A stretch of 64,000 nucleotides of DNA from contig NZ_JACIIZ010000006.1 of the NCBI RefSeq assembly GCF_014205765.1, positions 248,001 to 312,000 on the forward strand, in the 5' to 3' direction. The translations under genes and the position numbers were made by a program. Origin of the DNA: Nitrospirillum iridis. GTDB taxonomy: Bacteria > Pseudomonadota > Alphaproteobacteria > Azospirillales > Azospirillaceae. The notes below the pieces were generated by a model. The model was not told the DNA's origin. It saw only the letters and a program-made list of their open reading frames with translations, and ran no database searches. This document shows, piece after piece, positions 26,656 to 37,000 of the stretch; the stretch's first letter is position 1; every line of letters begins with the position of its first letter.

Positions 26656-27156
26656 GTGGCTCATCCCGTCTTTACCAAACACTCAATTATCATTGTTGCA
26701 TTCTTTTTTGCAGTGCCAAGCTGTGGCTTCGCCGCCATCCGCTCCGATGAACCTCCTCCGACCAAATGTGTTCCCATTGAAGGAGCCGAGTATGTCTTCG
26801 GCACCAATGGGCATATTCAAGACAATAAAGGTCGACTAAGCCCTCCAAAAGCACACTCGCCCACAAAGCCAAAAATAGAGCTTCGAATTACCGAAAGCGG
26901 CACACCCGATTTATTATTCGATGATGGATACGAAACATATAGCACTCAAGAGAGAGACGAGGACACCAAAATAGCCAATTACATTCCTGGAACTCGCATG
27001 TTTAATGTGATTCTAAAATCCAGCTACGAGAACATATCTATTCTTACATTTCAATTAGACAAAAACGGAAATGGCGCCATGACGATTTTCAACGCGGTCA
27101 CGGGCGAAAGCCAACAAAGAACGTCTCTGCAAACCTATCTGTGCCAGGGGACCTAG
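26656..27156 (+). CDS. Small secreted protein of unknown function in an AT-richer patch
   Basis: The 166-residue product starts at GTG 26656, with GGAAGCGAG a short distance upstream. It has a clear Sec-type signal: a Lys/His-containing N-terminus, a hydrophobic run IIIVAFFFAVP and a likely cleavage after CGFAA. The mature part is hydrophilic and has two cysteines (TKCVP near the start, YLCQGT at the end) that could form a disulfide. I recognise no family. Codon use is much less GC-rich than in every neighbour (many AAA, ATT, TTT and AAT codons), which suggests recent arrival. It is bounded by two hairpins and so is probably transcribed alone. The translation could still be spurious, but the signal peptide argues that it is real. 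Confidence 0.55.
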   Translation: MAHPVFTKHSIIIVAFFFAVPSCGFAAIRSDEPPPTKCVPIEGAEYVFGTNGHIQDNKGRLSPPKAHSPTKPKIELRITESGTPDLLFDDGYETYSTQERDEDTKIANYIPGTRMFNVILKSSYENISILTFQLDKNGNGAMTIFNAVTGESQQRTSLQTYLCQGT

Positions 27157-27182
27157 CCGCCCGCCACCTCTGCCAAAGAAGC

Positions 27183-27206
27183 CCCGGCCAGAGCGAGCTG
27201 GCCGGG
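27183..27206. terminator. Hairpin between convergent genes, possibly bidirectional terminator
   Basis: CCCGGCCAG (27183-27191) pairs perfectly over nine bases with CTGGCCGGG (27198-27206) around a six-base loop. Only short T runs follow on either strand (ATTT on plus, CTTCTTT on minus). It lies between the ends of the small secreted protein gene and the S9 peptidase gene. Confidence 0.6.
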
Positions 27207-27228
27207 ATTTCGCGTTGTGTATTGTGTC

Positions 27229-29331
27229 CTACTTCGCCTCAGCATCCGTGCGGTACTTCTTGAACCAGGCCAGGATGGCGTTGGTCTCGCCCACCAGCTG
27301 CGACGGGCGTTCGGCCAGGCCGCCGTGGCTGGCGCCCGGCACGCGGATCAGCGCCGTGGGGACAGAGCGCAGTTGCAGGGCGGCGTAGTACTGCTCCGCC
27401 TCGCTGGGCGGCGTGCGGTGGTCTTCCTCGCCCACCATCACGGCGGTGGGCGTCTTGACGTTGCCCACCAGGCTGAGCGGGGAGCGGCGCCAGTATTGCT
27501 CCGGATCCTCCCACGGCATCTTGCCGAACCAGTACTTGGCCATGAAGGTGTAGCCGTCGACCGTCAACACCTCGCTGGTCCAGTTGATCACCGGCTTCTG
27601 CGTCACCGCCGCCTTGAAGCGGTCGGTCTTGCCCACGATCCAGGCCGTCAGCACGCCACCGCCGGACCCGCCGGTGACGAACAGGTTGTCGGGATCGACC
27701 GAGCCCTTGGCGATGGCGGCGTCCACCCCGCTCATCAGGTCGTCGAAATCATTGCTGGGGTAGTTGTGGTGGATCTCATTGGCGAAGCTTTCGCCGTAGG
27801 AGGTGGAGCCGCGCGGGTTGACGTAGACGACGATGTAGCCGGCGGCGGCGTACAGCTGGTCCTGTGTCGACCAGACCGGGCCGTAGCTGGCGAAGGGCCC
27901 GCCGTGGATCTCCAGGATCAGCGGGTACTTCCTGGCCGGGTCGAAGTCCGGCGGCGTCACCATCCAGGCGTCCACCGCCAGGCCGCCGGCGGAGGATTTC
28001 ACCGGCAGCGGCCGCACCGCCGCCAGGGTCTTGCCGGCGAACAGGCTGGCATTGAGATTGGTCAGGCGCTTCTGTTCCCCCGGCCCGGTGGCCAGGCCGA
28101 CATCGGCCGGATGGGTGGGGTCGCCCCAGGTGAAAGCCACCGCCCCGTCCTTGGACACGGTGAAGCCGCCGCCGGAATAGGGGCGGTCCAGCTCCCCACC
28201 CGCCAGCCCTTCGGCCACGGTGGTGATCTTGCCATCCAGGGTGACGCGGGCCACCTTGGTGACGCCATGGTCGGTGTAGCTGGCGTAGAGGGAACGGCCG
28301 TCCGCCGCCCAGCGTGGGCTGTTCAGGTCGCGGTCGAAGCCGGAGGTGAGCGCCCGCACCTCCGTCCCGTCGGCGTTCATCACCGACAGCACGCCGTTCT
28401 GATAGCCCAGTTCCTTGTCGTCGAAGCCGACGAAGGCGATGTGCTTGCCGTCCGGCGAGGCCACCGGCTCCTGGTCAGGGCCATGGCGTGTGGTCAGCTG
28501 GGTCAGCCCGCCCGTGGTGGTGTCGACGGAGAACACGTCCGAATTCAGCGGGTCGCGTTCCCAGTCCTTGCCATGGTTGGTGCTGAACAGGATGTGGTGG
28601 CCGTCCGGCATCCACGACAGGGCGCCGCCGTCATCATACTGGCCGTTGGTCAGCTGGCGCGGGGCGCCGCCGTCGGCGGGCACCACGAAGATGTGGTTGA
28701 AGCCGGGGCGGATATAGCCCTCGCCATCGCCGCGATAGTTGATGCGGGTGATGACCTTGATGGGGTCGGCCCACTTGGCGCCCTCCGGGGCGGCCAGGGG
28801 GGAGCCCAGGCTGGCGCCCTCCTCCGGCACGAACATGGTGAAGCCGATCTGCCTGCCGTCCGGCGACCAGGCGACGTCGGACGGGCCTTCCGGCAAGGCC
28901 GTGATGGCGGCGCTGCTCCCCGCGCCGGGACCGGCCAGCCAGCGCACCCAGATTTGCGGCTTGTCGCCCGGCCCCTTGGCGACATAGGCCAGGCGCGTAC
29001 CGTCCGGTGACCAGCGCGCCCGGCCGCTGCCCGGCACGCCCAGCGGCGCCTGCTGGCCGCTGGCCACATCCACCAGCCAGACCTCGCTGCGGGCGTTGTC
29101 GGTCATGATGTCTTCGGTGGAACGGGTATAGGCGATGCGCCTGCCGTCCGGGCTGATCTGCACGTCCTTGGCCTGGGCCAAGGCGAAGGCGTCCCGCGGG
29201 GTCAGCGTATGGGCGGGGGCCACCGCGTCCGGTGTCACGGCTCCGGGGGAAGGGGGTGCGGCCAGCGCGCCAGGGGCGGCGCCAAGCGTCAGGGCCAGCG
29301 CGAACGCCGCCCGGTGCAAACGTGAGGTCAT
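27229..29331 (-). CDS. S9-family prolyl oligopeptidase / dipeptidyl aminopeptidase, exported
   Basis: The 700-residue protein starts with a Sec signal peptide (about 1-24, ending ALAA). It continues with a WD40-like beta-propeller containing several SPDG/SPDGR repeats (for example VQISPDGRRIAYTRS, WSPDGTRLAYVA) and ends with an alpha/beta-hydrolase peptidase domain. The catalytic triad is Ser556 in GGSGGG, Asp637 in GEEDHRTP and His669 in GASHGG. Members of this group remove dipeptides or cleave short peptides in the periplasm. Both the neighbouring secreted-protein gene (convergent) and the chemoreceptor gene are separate units. Confidence 0.9.
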   Translation of the reverse strand: MTSRLHRAAFALALTLGAAPGALAAPPSPGAVTPDAVAPAHTLTPRDAFALAQAKDVQISPDGRRIAYTRSTEDIMTDNARSEVWLVDVASGQQAPLGVPGSGRARWSPDGTRLAYVAKGPGDKPQIWVRWLAGPGAGSSAAITALPEGPSDVAWSPDGRQIGFTMFVPEEGASLGSPLAAPEGAKWADPIKVITRINYRGDGEGYIRPGFNHIFVVPADGGAPRQLTNGQYDDGGALSWMPDGHHILFSTNHGKDWERDPLNSDVFSVDTTTGGLTQLTTRHGPDQEPVASPDGKHIAFVGFDDKELGYQNGVLSVMNADGTEVRALTSGFDRDLNSPRWAADGRSLYASYTDHGVTKVARVTLDGKITTVAEGLAGGELDRPYSGGGFTVSKDGAVAFTWGDPTHPADVGLATGPGEQKRLTNLNASLFAGKTLAAVRPLPVKSSAGGLAVDAWMVTPPDFDPARKYPLILEIHGGPFASYGPVWSTQDQLYAAAGYIVVYVNPRGSTSYGESFANEIHHNYPSNDFDDLMSGVDAAIAKGSVDPDNLFVTGGSGGGVLTAWIVGKTDRFKAAVTQKPVINWTSEVLTVDGYTFMAKYWFGKMPWEDPEQYWRRSPLSLVGNVKTPTAVMVGEEDHRTPPSEAEQYYAALQLRSVPTALIRVPGASHGGLAERPSQLVGETNAILAWFKKYRTDAEAK

Positions 29332-29439
29332 CGAAGTCCCATCTGCATTGTTCTTCTGTCGGCACCGGGCCCCGCTCCCGGCACGGTCGCCAGCCTGTCA
29401 CGTTTGGGGCCGGCCTGTCACGTCCGGGAATGGGCGCTG

Positions 29440-31521
29440 TCAGCCGTCGGCGCGGATGGCGGCCAGGAAGTGTTCCACCTGCCGGTCCAGGCCCCGTGTG
29501 TCACGCGACAGATCGTGGGCCGCCCGCAGGACCTGCCCGGCGCCGCCGCCAGCCTCCGCCATCGCGCCGCTGACCACGGTGATGCGCTCACTGACCGCCG
29601 CCGTGCCCATGGAGACCTGCTGAATGTTGCGGCTGATCTCCAGCGTGGCGGCGCCCTGCTGCTGTACCGCGCCGGCGATGCGGCCGGCGATCTCGCTGAT
29701 GGTGCGGACGGTGGCGATGACGGCGTCGATGGCGGCCACCGCCTCCACCGTCGCGGCCTGAACGTCCCCCACCTGTGCGGCGATGTCGCCCGTGGCCTGG
29801 GCCGTCTGGGTCGCCAAGGCCTTGACCTCCCCCGCCACGATGGCGAAGCCCTTGCCCGCAGCACCCGCCCGCGCCGCCTCGATGGTGGCGTTCAGCGCCA
29901 GCAGGTTGGTCTGTCCCGCCACGGCGCTGATCAGCCCGACGATTTCACCGATGCGCTGGGCCGCCCGGTCCAGGCGGCGCATGCGCTCGCCATTGCGTTC
30001 CGCCTGGCCCACCGCCTCGGCCGCGATCCCCGCCGCCTTCACCGCCTGGGCCGCGATCTCGTCGCTGGCGGCGGACAGTTCCTCGGTGGCGGCGGCGATG
30101 GTCTGCACGTTGGCGGAGGCCTGGCGCGCCTCCCCCCGCATCTCATCGGTTTCACGCACCACCCCCGCCGCCGTGCGGTTCAGCCCGTCGGCCACGCCGG
30201 TCATGGTGTCCACGGCCTGCCCCAGGGCACGCACCAGGGTGGCGACCTCGCTCTCGAAATCGCCGGCGACACCCAGCAGGACCTGGCGCCGCTCCGCCGC
30301 CGCGCGGGCCTCAAGCGCCTGCTGTCGCGCCCGTATCTCCGCCATGTGCAGGGCCTGTTCCTTGAACACTTGCACGGCGCGGGACATGGCGCCGATCTCA
30401 TCACCCCGGTCGCGCGCCGGCACCGTCACCCCCGTGTCGCCGCCCGCCAGACGCTCCATCACCGCCGTCATGACCTGCAGGGGCCGCGACAGGCTGGTGC
30501 CGATCAAGGCCCCCAGGGCGCAGACCACGGCCAGGACCAGGCCCGCCACCCCCATCAGCCGATCGCGGGTCGCCCAGACACCGGCCAGGATGGTGGCGCG
30601 GGGGGCGGTCACGGCGAAGCCCCAGGTTTCTTTCGCCCGCCCAAAACGCACCGGCACCATGACCCCGATCATCTCCACCCCCTTGGCCGGGTCGGTGAAG
30701 GCGGCGGCATGCGGCTGGCCATCGGCAATGGCCGCCAGCAGGTCCCGCGCCCACCCGTCCCGCGCCGGTTTGCCCAGCACGGCGGCATCGGGGCTGGCGA
30801 TCCATTGGCCGTCACCCGACAGCAACACGGCGTGGCCATCGCCCCAGGGGTGCAAGGCGCCGACATCGGCCTGGATACGCTTCAAGCTGAGGTCGGCGGT
30901 GGCCACACCCAGGGCACGGCCGTCCGCCACGATGGGCGCCACCACGGTGGTCATCAGCACCTGGGTCCCGCTGACCTCATAGAAATAAGGTGGGGTCACC
31001 GTCTCCCGCCGCTCGCGCACGGGACGGTGGTACCAGTTCTCCTCCGCCGGGTCGCCCGTCATGGGCGTCGTCTCCACCGCCGTGCCGCCATCGGCCCGGC
31101 GGTAGGCGTAGAGCATCAGCCGGCCGTCCTTGTCACCCAGGGCCGTGCCCTTGTAGCGGGCATCGCCGCCGTCCGCATCCGGCTCCAGCCCGGCATAGAC
31201 GCCGGTGATGGCGGGGTTGGTGTCCAGCACCTGGTTCAGGGCGCGGCCATAGGCGGCGCGATCCAAGGCGCCCCCCTTGATCAGGGAGGCCGTCCAGGCG
31301 GCATCGGTGCGGGCGGTGGCCAGCGCCTCGTCGATCACACCCACGATCTGGCGGGACTGGCTGGCCGCCAGTTCCGTCATCAGGCGGCGCGCGGCGTCCT
31401 CGCTGGCGGTCATCTGCACATGGACGGCATAGCCAATCAGGCCGGCGACGCCCAGGATGGTGACGGCCAGCAGCGGCAGCAGGATGCGCAGCCGCAGGGA
31501 AAGGCTCTTGAAAACCGACAC
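29440..31521 (-). CDS. Methyl-accepting chemotaxis protein with periplasmic double-Cache sensor
   Basis: The 693-residue receptor has transmembrane helix 1 near residues 12-36 and a long periplasmic region (about 37-310) with Cache-type marks ([42 protein letters not shown]). Helix 2 is near 315-340, followed by a HAMP domain and a cytoplasmic signalling hairpin with the tip [21 protein letters not shown]. It senses small ligands and controls CheA. GTG at 31521 is preferred (GGGAG nine bases upstream) over GTG 31539. There is no C-terminal CheR-docking pentapeptide. The adjacent receptor gene is a relative in the same orientation. Confidence 0.92.
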   Translation of the reverse strand: MSVFKSLSLRLRILLPLLAVTILGVAGLIGYAVHVQMTASEDAARRLMTELAASQSRQIVGVIDEALATARTDAAWTASLIKGGALDRAAYGRALNQVLDTNPAITGVYAGLEPDADGGDARYKGTALGDKDGRLMLYAYRRADGGTAVETTPMTGDPAEENWYHRPVRERRETVTPPYFYEVSGTQVLMTTVVAPIVADGRALGVATADLSLKRIQADVGALHPWGDGHAVLLSGDGQWIASPDAAVLGKPARDGWARDLLAAIADGQPHAAAFTDPAKGVEMIGVMVPVRFGRAKETWGFAVTAPRATILAGVWATRDRLMGVAGLVLAVVCALGALIGTSLSRPLQVMTAVMERLAGGDTGVTVPARDRGDEIGAMSRAVQVFKEQALHMAEIRARQQALEARAAAERRQVLLGVAGDFESEVATLVRALGQAVDTMTGVADGLNRTAAGVVRETDEMRGEARQASANVQTIAAATEELSAASDEIAAQAVKAAGIAAEAVGQAERNGERMRRLDRAAQRIGEIVGLISAVAGQTNLLALNATIEAARAGAAGKGFAIVAGEVKALATQTAQATGDIAAQVGDVQAATVEAVAAIDAVIATVRTISEIAGRIAGAVQQQGAATLEISRNIQQVSMGTAAVSERITVVSGAMAEAGGGAGQVLRAAHDLSRDTRGLDRQVEHFLAAIRADG

Positions 31522-31625
31522 GGCTGGCAACTCCCACACATCCCCGGCCTTAAGGCTTGGAGTGTGCCAAATCGCCAGCCGCGCCCCGAGTTAACTTTTA
31601 AAAACAGCGCCCTTCATGACCGGCC

Positions 31626-33599
31626 TCACGCCGCCCGCACGGCGGTGACGAACAGGCTGACCTGCTCATCCAGTGCCTTCAACTGCTGGGCCAGTTCACC
31701 GGCCGTGCCCAGCACGTGGCTGGCGCGGTCGGCGCTGTCCACCACCACGTCGCTGACGGCATGGATGTTGGTGGTGACGGCCCGGGTGCCACGGGCGACG
31801 ATGGTGGCGTTCTGGGAAATCTCCCGCGTCGCCGCCCCCTGCTGCTCCACCGCCGAAGCGATGCCGGCCGCCACCTCCTGCGCCTTCGCCGACACCTCCG
31901 CGATGGTGCGCACCTCGGCCACCGCCCGGCCGCTGGCCTGCTGCGTCGCCTCGATCTGGGCGGTGATGTCCTCGGTGGCCTTGGCCGTCTGGTTGGCCAG
32001 GTTCTTCACCTCCGAGGCCACGATGGCGAAGCCCCGGCCCGCATCCCCGGCGCGGGCCGCCTCGATGGTGGCGTTCAGGGCCAGCAGGTTGGTCTGGCTG
32101 GCGATCTGGGTGATCAGGTTCACGATCTCCGTGATCTTCTCCATCTGGTGGGCCAGGTGCTCGATGGTGCGGCGGGCGGTTTCCGCCCGGGTGGCGGTAT
32201 CGGTCGCGATCTCGGCACTTTGGGTCACCCGGGTGGCGATCTCCCCGATGGAGGCGGACAGCTGTTCCGCCGCCACCGCCACCGTTTCCACGCTGGTGGA
32301 GGTCTCGTCCGTGGCCAGCCGCACGGCATCGCTGCTCTTGCGGGCGTCGGCCAGGCCGGCCGCCAGATGGTTGCTCTGCGAGTCCACCTGGCCGCTGGCC
32401 TGGGTCACCCGTTTCAGGACGGAGGAGACGTTGGCCTCGAAATCGCTGGCCAGCCGTTCGGCCAGCGCGCGACGCTTGCGCTCCGCCTCCTCCTGCATCT
32501 GGGTGCGTTCCAGGTGCAGCTTGGCCACCTCCGCCGCGTTGCGCTTGAACACCTCCAGCGCACGGGCCATGGCGCCGATCTCGTCCCGCCGGTCCAGCGC
32601 CGGCATGACGACATTGATGGCGCCCTCGCTGAGGGCGATCATGGTGTCGGTGATCTCATCGATGGGCCGCGCCACCATGCGGTAGGTCAGGAAGCCCAGC
32701 AGCAGCACCAGAACCGCCACCGTGATCCCCGTCGCCAGCAGGATCAGCATGCCCAGCGAGCGCAAGGGCCCGTAGGCCTTGGTCGCGTCCATGGTCACGC
32801 CCACGTACCACCGGGCCGAGGGTAGATCCTTGATGGGATAGAAGGAGGTGAGCGTATCGCCGGCCTGCTCCGGCGCATGGCCCAGATATTTCAGGATGTC
32901 GAAGCCGTCGGCCAGCTTCTTCATCACCCGGTCCTTGTCGGCATGGACCAGCACGGTGCCATCGCCGTCGATCAGGAACACCTGGCCGTTGCCCCCCAGA
33001 TCGAAGGATTTGAGGAAGGTCTTGACCATGTCCAGGTCCAGATCGCCGGCGGCCACCCCCATCAGGGTGCCGCCCTTGATCACCGGCGTGGCGATGGTCA
33101 GCACCAGGTTGCCGCCCGAGGCGCTGACATAGGGCTGGGTCATGAAGGTCTGGCGCGCGGCGTCGGCCCCCTTGTACCAGCCGCGCTGGCGCGGATCGTA
33201 GCCGGGCGGCAGGTCCATGGCCGGGAACATGGTGAAGACGCCCGCCGTGTCCCCCAGATAGACCGGGCTGAAGGTGCCGCTGAGCGTGGCGCCGGCCAGC
33301 AAATCCTTCACATGCCCGCCATCGGTGACGGCGATGTTGTCGGCCAGGTTGCGGACCAGCGACACGCGGCCCATCAGCCATTTCTGGATACCGTCGGCCG
33401 CCGACTCGCCAGTCGACTTTATCTGTGTATTGATTTGCGTCGTTAAAGTATCACTTGAGACAGAATAGATGATGTAACCCAGTGCACTGAACGCAAGCGC
33501 CACAAACACCGCGGTGAAAGCGACAATCCTATAGACAAACTTCGTTCGTTTGCCCGACTGTTCAATTGGGCGCATGCCAGCATACGGTATGGAGTTCAT
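31626..33599 (-). CDS. Methyl-accepting chemotaxis protein with Cache sensor (second receptor)
   Basis: The 657-residue receptor has helix 1 at about 24-46 and a periplasmic dCache-like domain (about 50-275; [52 protein letters not shown]). Helix 2 is at about 280-305, then HAMP ([10 protein letters not shown]) and the signalling domain with [21 protein letters not shown] at the tip. The dCache pocket pattern is of the kind that binds amino acids or small acids in many receptors, but the ligand is not predictable here. GAGGGGG precedes the ATG. The 104-base gap to the next receptor makes co-transcription possible but not certain. Confidence 0.93.
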   Translation of the reverse strand: MNSIPYAGMRPIEQSGKRTKFVYRIVAFTAVFVALAFSALGYIIYSVSSDTLTTQINTQIKSTGESAADGIQKWLMGRVSLVRNLADNIAVTDGGHVKDLLAGATLSGTFSPVYLGDTAGVFTMFPAMDLPPGYDPRQRGWYKGADAARQTFMTQPYVSASGGNLVLTIATPVIKGGTLMGVAAGDLDLDMVKTFLKSFDLGGNGQVFLIDGDGTVLVHADKDRVMKKLADGFDILKYLGHAPEQAGDTLTSFYPIKDLPSARWYVGVTMDATKAYGPLRSLGMLILLATGITVAVLVLLLGFLTYRMVARPIDEITDTMIALSEGAINVVMPALDRRDEIGAMARALEVFKRNAAEVAKLHLERTQMQEEAERKRRALAERLASDFEANVSSVLKRVTQASGQVDSQSNHLAAGLADARKSSDAVRLATDETSTSVETVAVAAEQLSASIGEIATRVTQSAEIATDTATRAETARRTIEHLAHQMEKITEIVNLITQIASQTNLLALNATIEAARAGDAGRGFAIVASEVKNLANQTAKATEDITAQIEATQQASGRAVAEVRTIAEVSAKAQEVAAGIASAVEQQGAATREISQNATIVARGTRAVTTNIHAVSDVVVDSADRASHVLGTAGELAQQLKALDEQVSLFVTAVRAA

Positions 33600-33854
33600 T
33601 GCCCCCTCGCACTGTCATGTCTGTTTATAGGGACGGTCAAGGCCAGCCCCGTTAAGGAACAGACTAGATCAGATCGCCCTGCGGTTAAACGCCAAATTTT
33701 TGCATGTGCGAGAAGTTTTCCGCATCTGCACTTTTAAGCGGCAACCGCCTTCCCTGGGGCAGGGAACGCCCATTAATTCCACCAAATCAGGCGCGCGGTC
33801 GGTTTCCCTGGCCCGGCCTCGACCCCGCAAGGGAAACGGGCGCCGCCCCCTTCG

Positions 33855-34820
33855 CTATGCCGGCTGGGAAATGGCGTCGCCCTGGGCCATCCGGCGGATC
33901 GCCTGGGGCGGGGCGCCGTAGGTGCGGATGAAGGCGCGGCGCATCCGTTCGGTATCGCCGAAGCCGGTTTGGGCGGCGATCTGGTCCAACGCGGCCGCGT
34001 CCTCCTCCACCAACGCCCGCGCCGTCTCCAGCCGCAGCCGCTCCACCGCCTTGGCCGGGGTCATTCCCATTTCCGCCGCGAAGGCGCGGGCGAAATTGCG
34101 CGGGCTCATCGCCGCCTGATGGGCCAGCTGATCCACCGTCAAGGGTTGCGCCAGGTTGCCCCCCACCCAGGCCAGCAGGCCGGCGAAGCGGTGGCTGGCG
34201 CCCTGCAGGTCCAGCAGGGTGGAAAACTGCGATTGCCCGCCCTGCCGGCGGTAAGGAATCACCAGCTGGCGGGCGGTGCGGCGGGCGACATCCTCGCCAT
34301 GGTCCTCCGCCACCAGGGCCAGCGCCAGGTCGATGCCGGCGGTGATGCCGGCGGAGGTCCAGAAGGCGCCGTCGCGGATGAAGATGCGGTCGGCCTCCAG
34401 CCTCACCCGGGGGAAGCGCCGGGTGAACGCGGCGGTGCGATACCAGTGGGTGGTGGCGCGCCGGCCATCCAGCAGACTGGCCGCGGCCAGCAGGAAGGTG
34501 CCGGAGCACACGCTGGTGACCCGCCGCGCTCCCGCCGCCACCGTACGGGCGTAGTCCAGCAAGGCCGGCATGGCCATCGCCTGGACGACGCCCTCACCCC
34601 CCGACACCACCAGCGTGTCCACCCGCGCCGGGTCCACCAGCCCCTCCGCCATCAGCCGGGCCCCCGATGAACTGACGACCGGGCCGGGATCAAGGGCCAT
34701 GACGCGGATGTCGTATGCCTGGCGGCCAAATCGGCCGGCGATCTCGAACGCCGCCAGGGGACCGGTGACGTCCAGGATCTGGAAGTCGGGAAAGGCCAGG
34801 AAGGCGATGGTGCGAACCAT
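33855..34820 (-). CDS. GlxA-type AraC-family regulator (DJ-1/PfpI-like sensor plus HTH)
   Basis: The 321-residue protein has an N-terminal DJ-1/PfpI-like domain (about 1-190; FPDFQILDVTGPLAAFE, VSGGEGV, SVCSGTFLLAAASLL) and a C-terminal AraC-type pair of helix-turn-helix motifs (AAMSPRNFARAFAAEMGMTP, QTGFGDTERMRRAF). This is the GlxA family of activators. The ATG at 34820 fits the conserved start; longer in-frame extensions run into the divergent gene's promoter. It is divergent from an isocyanide-hydratase-like gene, a common pairing in which the regulator controls its neighbour. Confidence 0.88.
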   Translation of the reverse strand: MVRTIAFLAFPDFQILDVTGPLAAFEIAGRFGRQAYDIRVMALDPGPVVSSSGARLMAEGLVDPARVDTLVVSGGEGVVQAMAMPALLDYARTVAAGARRVTSVCSGTFLLAAASLLDGRRATTHWYRTAAFTRRFPRVRLEADRIFIRDGAFWTSAGITAGIDLALALVAEDHGEDVARRTARQLVIPYRRQGGQSQFSTLLDLQGASHRFAGLLAWVGGNLAQPLTVDQLAHQAAMSPRNFARAFAAEMGMTPAKAVERLRLETARALVEEDAAALDQIAAQTGFGDTERMRRAFIRTYGAPPQAIRRMAQGDAISQPA

Positions 34821-34926
34821 GGGCGCGTCGTCAATGGCAGGAAAGGAGGGATTAATGGCATTGCCGCCAGGCCGTGTCCAGGGCACCGTCGGGCCGTGAC
34901 CGACGCCCCCAACCCCGGAGAGCCCC

Positions 34927-35622
34927 TTGACCGGCCAGCCCCTCAGCATCGTGGAAGTCGTCTTCCCCCTGATGACCCAACTGGATTTCACCGCGCCGCA
35001 CCAGGTGTTCAGCCGCCTCAAGGGTGTCGCTGTCCGGGTGGCGTCGGCCACCGGCGGCGCCATTTCCTCGCACGAGGGGTTGACCTTCGCGGGCACGGAG
35101 CGGCTGGCCGATATCGAGGCTTGCGATGTGCTGTTCATCCCCGGCGGCATGGGCATCGCCGCCGTGATGAACGATGCGGAGACCATGGGCCAGGTGCGCC
35201 GCCTGGCGGGAACCGCCCGCTATCTCACCTCCGTCTGCACCGGTTCGCTGGTCCTGGCCGCCGCCGGCCTGCTGCGGGGGCGGCGGGCGGCCTGCCATTG
35301 GGCTTGGCGCGATACACTGGCCCTGTTCGGCGCCATCCCGGAGGCGGGGCGCATGGTGCGCGACGGCGACATCCTCACCGGCGGCGGTGTCACCGCCGGC
35401 CTGGACTTCGCCTTCACCGTGGCGGCGGAGCTGGTGGGCCAGGACGCGGCGGAGGCCCTGCTGCTGATGCTGGAATACGCGCCGGAACCGCCGTTTCCCG
35501 GCGGCCGTCCCGAACTGGCCCGACCGGAGGTGCGCCGACGGGTGGAGGAAATCTACGCCACCCTCCTGGCGCCGCGCCATGCTGAGGTGGCGGCGTTCGC
35601 GGCCCAAGCCGGGTTTCACTGA
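34927..35622 (+). CDS. DJ-1/PfpI-family protein, isocyanide hydratase (InhA)-like
   Basis: The 231-residue protein has the DJ-1/PfpI fold with nucleophile Cys104 followed by Thr105 (SVCTGSLVLAAAGLL), an acid residue Asp20 in TQLDFTAPHQVF, and the family block CDVLFIPGGMG. These three residues line up with Asp17, Cys101 and Thr102 of Pseudomonas isocyanide hydratase, which turns isonitriles into N-formamides. The start is TTG at 34927, with GGAG about nine bases upstream; no ATG exists before residue 16. Function as a true isocyanide hydratase is likely for the fold but untested. Confidence 0.8.
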   Translation: MTGQPLSIVEVVFPLMTQLDFTAPHQVFSRLKGVAVRVASATGGAISSHEGLTFAGTERLADIEACDVLFIPGGMGIAAVMNDAETMGQVRRLAGTARYLTSVCTGSLVLAAAGLLRGRRAACHWAWRDTLALFGAIPEAGRMVRDGDILTGGGVTAGLDFAFTVAAELVGQDAAEALLLMLEYAPEPPFPGGRPELARPEVRRRVEEIYATLLAPRHAEVAAFAAQAGFH

Positions 35623-35631
35623 GGGGAAACG

Positions 35632-36999
35632 TTAAACCAGCCGCATGCGGGCCCTCAAGCCCGGCTGGTTGTCCGCCAGGTCGAAGGCGCCGCCGTGCAG
35701 CTTGGCCACGGCGCTGACCAGGCTGAGGCCCAGGCCGACGCCGGGGGTGCCCCGGCCGGCATCGCCGCGATAGAAACGCTCCGTCACCTGGGGCTTTTCC
35801 GCGTCGGGGATGCCGGGGCCGTCGTCCACCACCGACATCTCCACCGCCCCGTCCCCGCCGCTGACCACCTCGACGGAGATGGCCCCGCCCTCGGGCGTGA
35901 ACTTCAGGGCGTTGTCGATCAGATTGCCCACCGCTTGGGCCAGCAGGATGGGATCGCCCAGGATGGTCATCATCCCCGGCTGTCCGTGAAAGGTGAGGCC
36001 CACACCCTTCAACTCAGCGGCCGGCAGGTAGAAATCCACAGCACCGGCCGCCACCTCCGCCACATTGACCTCGACGAAGCCGGAGCGGCGGGCGCCGGTG
36101 TCGATCTCCGCCAGGCGCAGCAGGGCGTTGAAGATGCCGATCACCCGGTCGACATCGGCCACGGCGCCGTCCACCTCGGCATAGGTTTCCGCCAGGGGCG
36201 GGCGGGTGACGCTCACCTCTTCCAGGCGGGAGCGCAGCTCCGCCAGCGGTGTGCGCAGATCGTGGGCGATGGCGTTGGAAACGTTGCGCACCCCGTGCAC
36301 CAGTTGCTCGATCTGGTCCAGCATGCCGTTGATGGTGAGGGTCAGGGTGTTGAACTCATCCTTGCCCCGGCTGGTGGGCAGGCGGCGCGACAGGTCGCCC
36401 TGCACGATGCCGGTGGCGGCCCGGCTCAACTCATCGATGCGGCGCAGGACCGCGCGGCGGATGAGGAAGCCGCCCAGCACACCCAGCAGCAGCAACACGC
36501 ACATGGCCACCAGCAGGCTGTACCAGAAGCGCTGTTCCAGGGGACGGAAGTGGGCCATGTCGCGCGCCACCATCAGGTGATAGCCGCCGGGCAGCACCAT
36601 GTGGACCAGCCGCGCCTGAATCGTTTTGCCGTTGAGCGTAAGGGGGGCGGTGTAGGCGCCCTGGCGCTCGGGCACGTCGGCGGGCCAGGCCGGCAGGTTG
36701 CCGGCCAGTACGGTGTGCGCCGGGTCGGTCAGCAGCAGGATACGCTCCGCCGCGATCTGCATGCTCATGCGTTCATTGAGGAAGGCCACCAGCCCGTCGG
36801 GGCCACGCTGGCGGAACACTTCGGCGAAGCGCTGCGCATCCTCCTGCAAGATCTCGGTGCGGCCATCGTCGATGGTGACCCGCCAGGCATAGCCCAGGGG
36901 TGCCGCGAACAGCACCAGGGTCACCAGCCCCAGCAGCACGTAGCTGAGCGCCAGGGTGAAGGCGGAGGAGCGCAGCGGCAGCGTGGGGGCCGGCGCCAT
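35632..36999 (-). CDS. Sensor histidine kinase (EnvZ/QseC-like class)
   Basis: The 455-residue kinase has transmembrane helices at about 15-38 and 160-182 around a periplasmic sensor of about 120 residues. A HAMP domain follows, then the H box NAIAHDLRTPLAELR with phospho-acceptor His246, the N box (GNLIDNALKFTPEGG) and glycine-rich G boxes (VVDDGPGIP, GVGLGLSLV). It is the last gene of a five-gene efflux operon, one base after the response regulator stop. It probably senses envelope stress or the pump substrate. Confidence 0.92.
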   Translation of the reverse strand: MAPAPTLPLRSSAFTLALSYVLLGLVTLVLFAAPLGYAWRVTIDDGRTEILQEDAQRFAEVFRQRGPDGLVAFLNERMSMQIAAERILLLTDPAHTVLAGNLPAWPADVPERQGAYTAPLTLNGKTIQARLVHMVLPGGYHLMVARDMAHFRPLEQRFWYSLLVAMCVLLLLGVLGGFLIRRAVLRRIDELSRAATGIVQGDLSRRLPTSRGKDEFNTLTLTINGMLDQIEQLVHGVRNVSNAIAHDLRTPLAELRSRLEEVSVTRPPLAETYAEVDGAVADVDRVIGIFNALLRLAEIDTGARRSGFVEVNVAEVAAGAVDFYLPAAELKGVGLTFHGQPGMMTILGDPILLAQAVGNLIDNALKFTPEGGAISVEVVSGGDGAVEMSVVDDGPGIPDAEKPQVTERFYRGDAGRGTPGVGLGLSLVSAVAKLHGGAFDLADNQPGLRARMRLV

Positions 37000-37000
37000 C

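Noticed and set aside
26567-26839. Open frame overlapping the start of the small secreted protein
   Set aside because: It has no signal peptide or domain and is out of frame with the better-supported gene. The first 35 codons (SIAEAEALLEARRQWL) might be the remnant of an older gene, but this is too weak to claim.
29404-32685. A very long open frame on the plus strand opposite the two chemoreceptor genes
   Set aside because: It is the reverse image of GC-rich coding DNA. It has no recognisable domain, and the minus-strand products are clear chemoreceptors.
33750-33850. Inverted repeats TTCCCTG-GGG-CAGGGAA (33750-33766) and a GTTTCCCT/AGGGAAAC pair near 33804-33840 after the GlxA gene
   Set aside because: Possible hairpins at the end of the regulator gene, but neither is followed by a T run on the minus strand.
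35635-35670. Nine-base inverted repeat AACCAGCCG/CGGCTGGTT at the end of the histidine kinase gene
   Set aside because: Most of it lies inside the coding region, with an 18-base loop and no T run; too weak to call a terminator.
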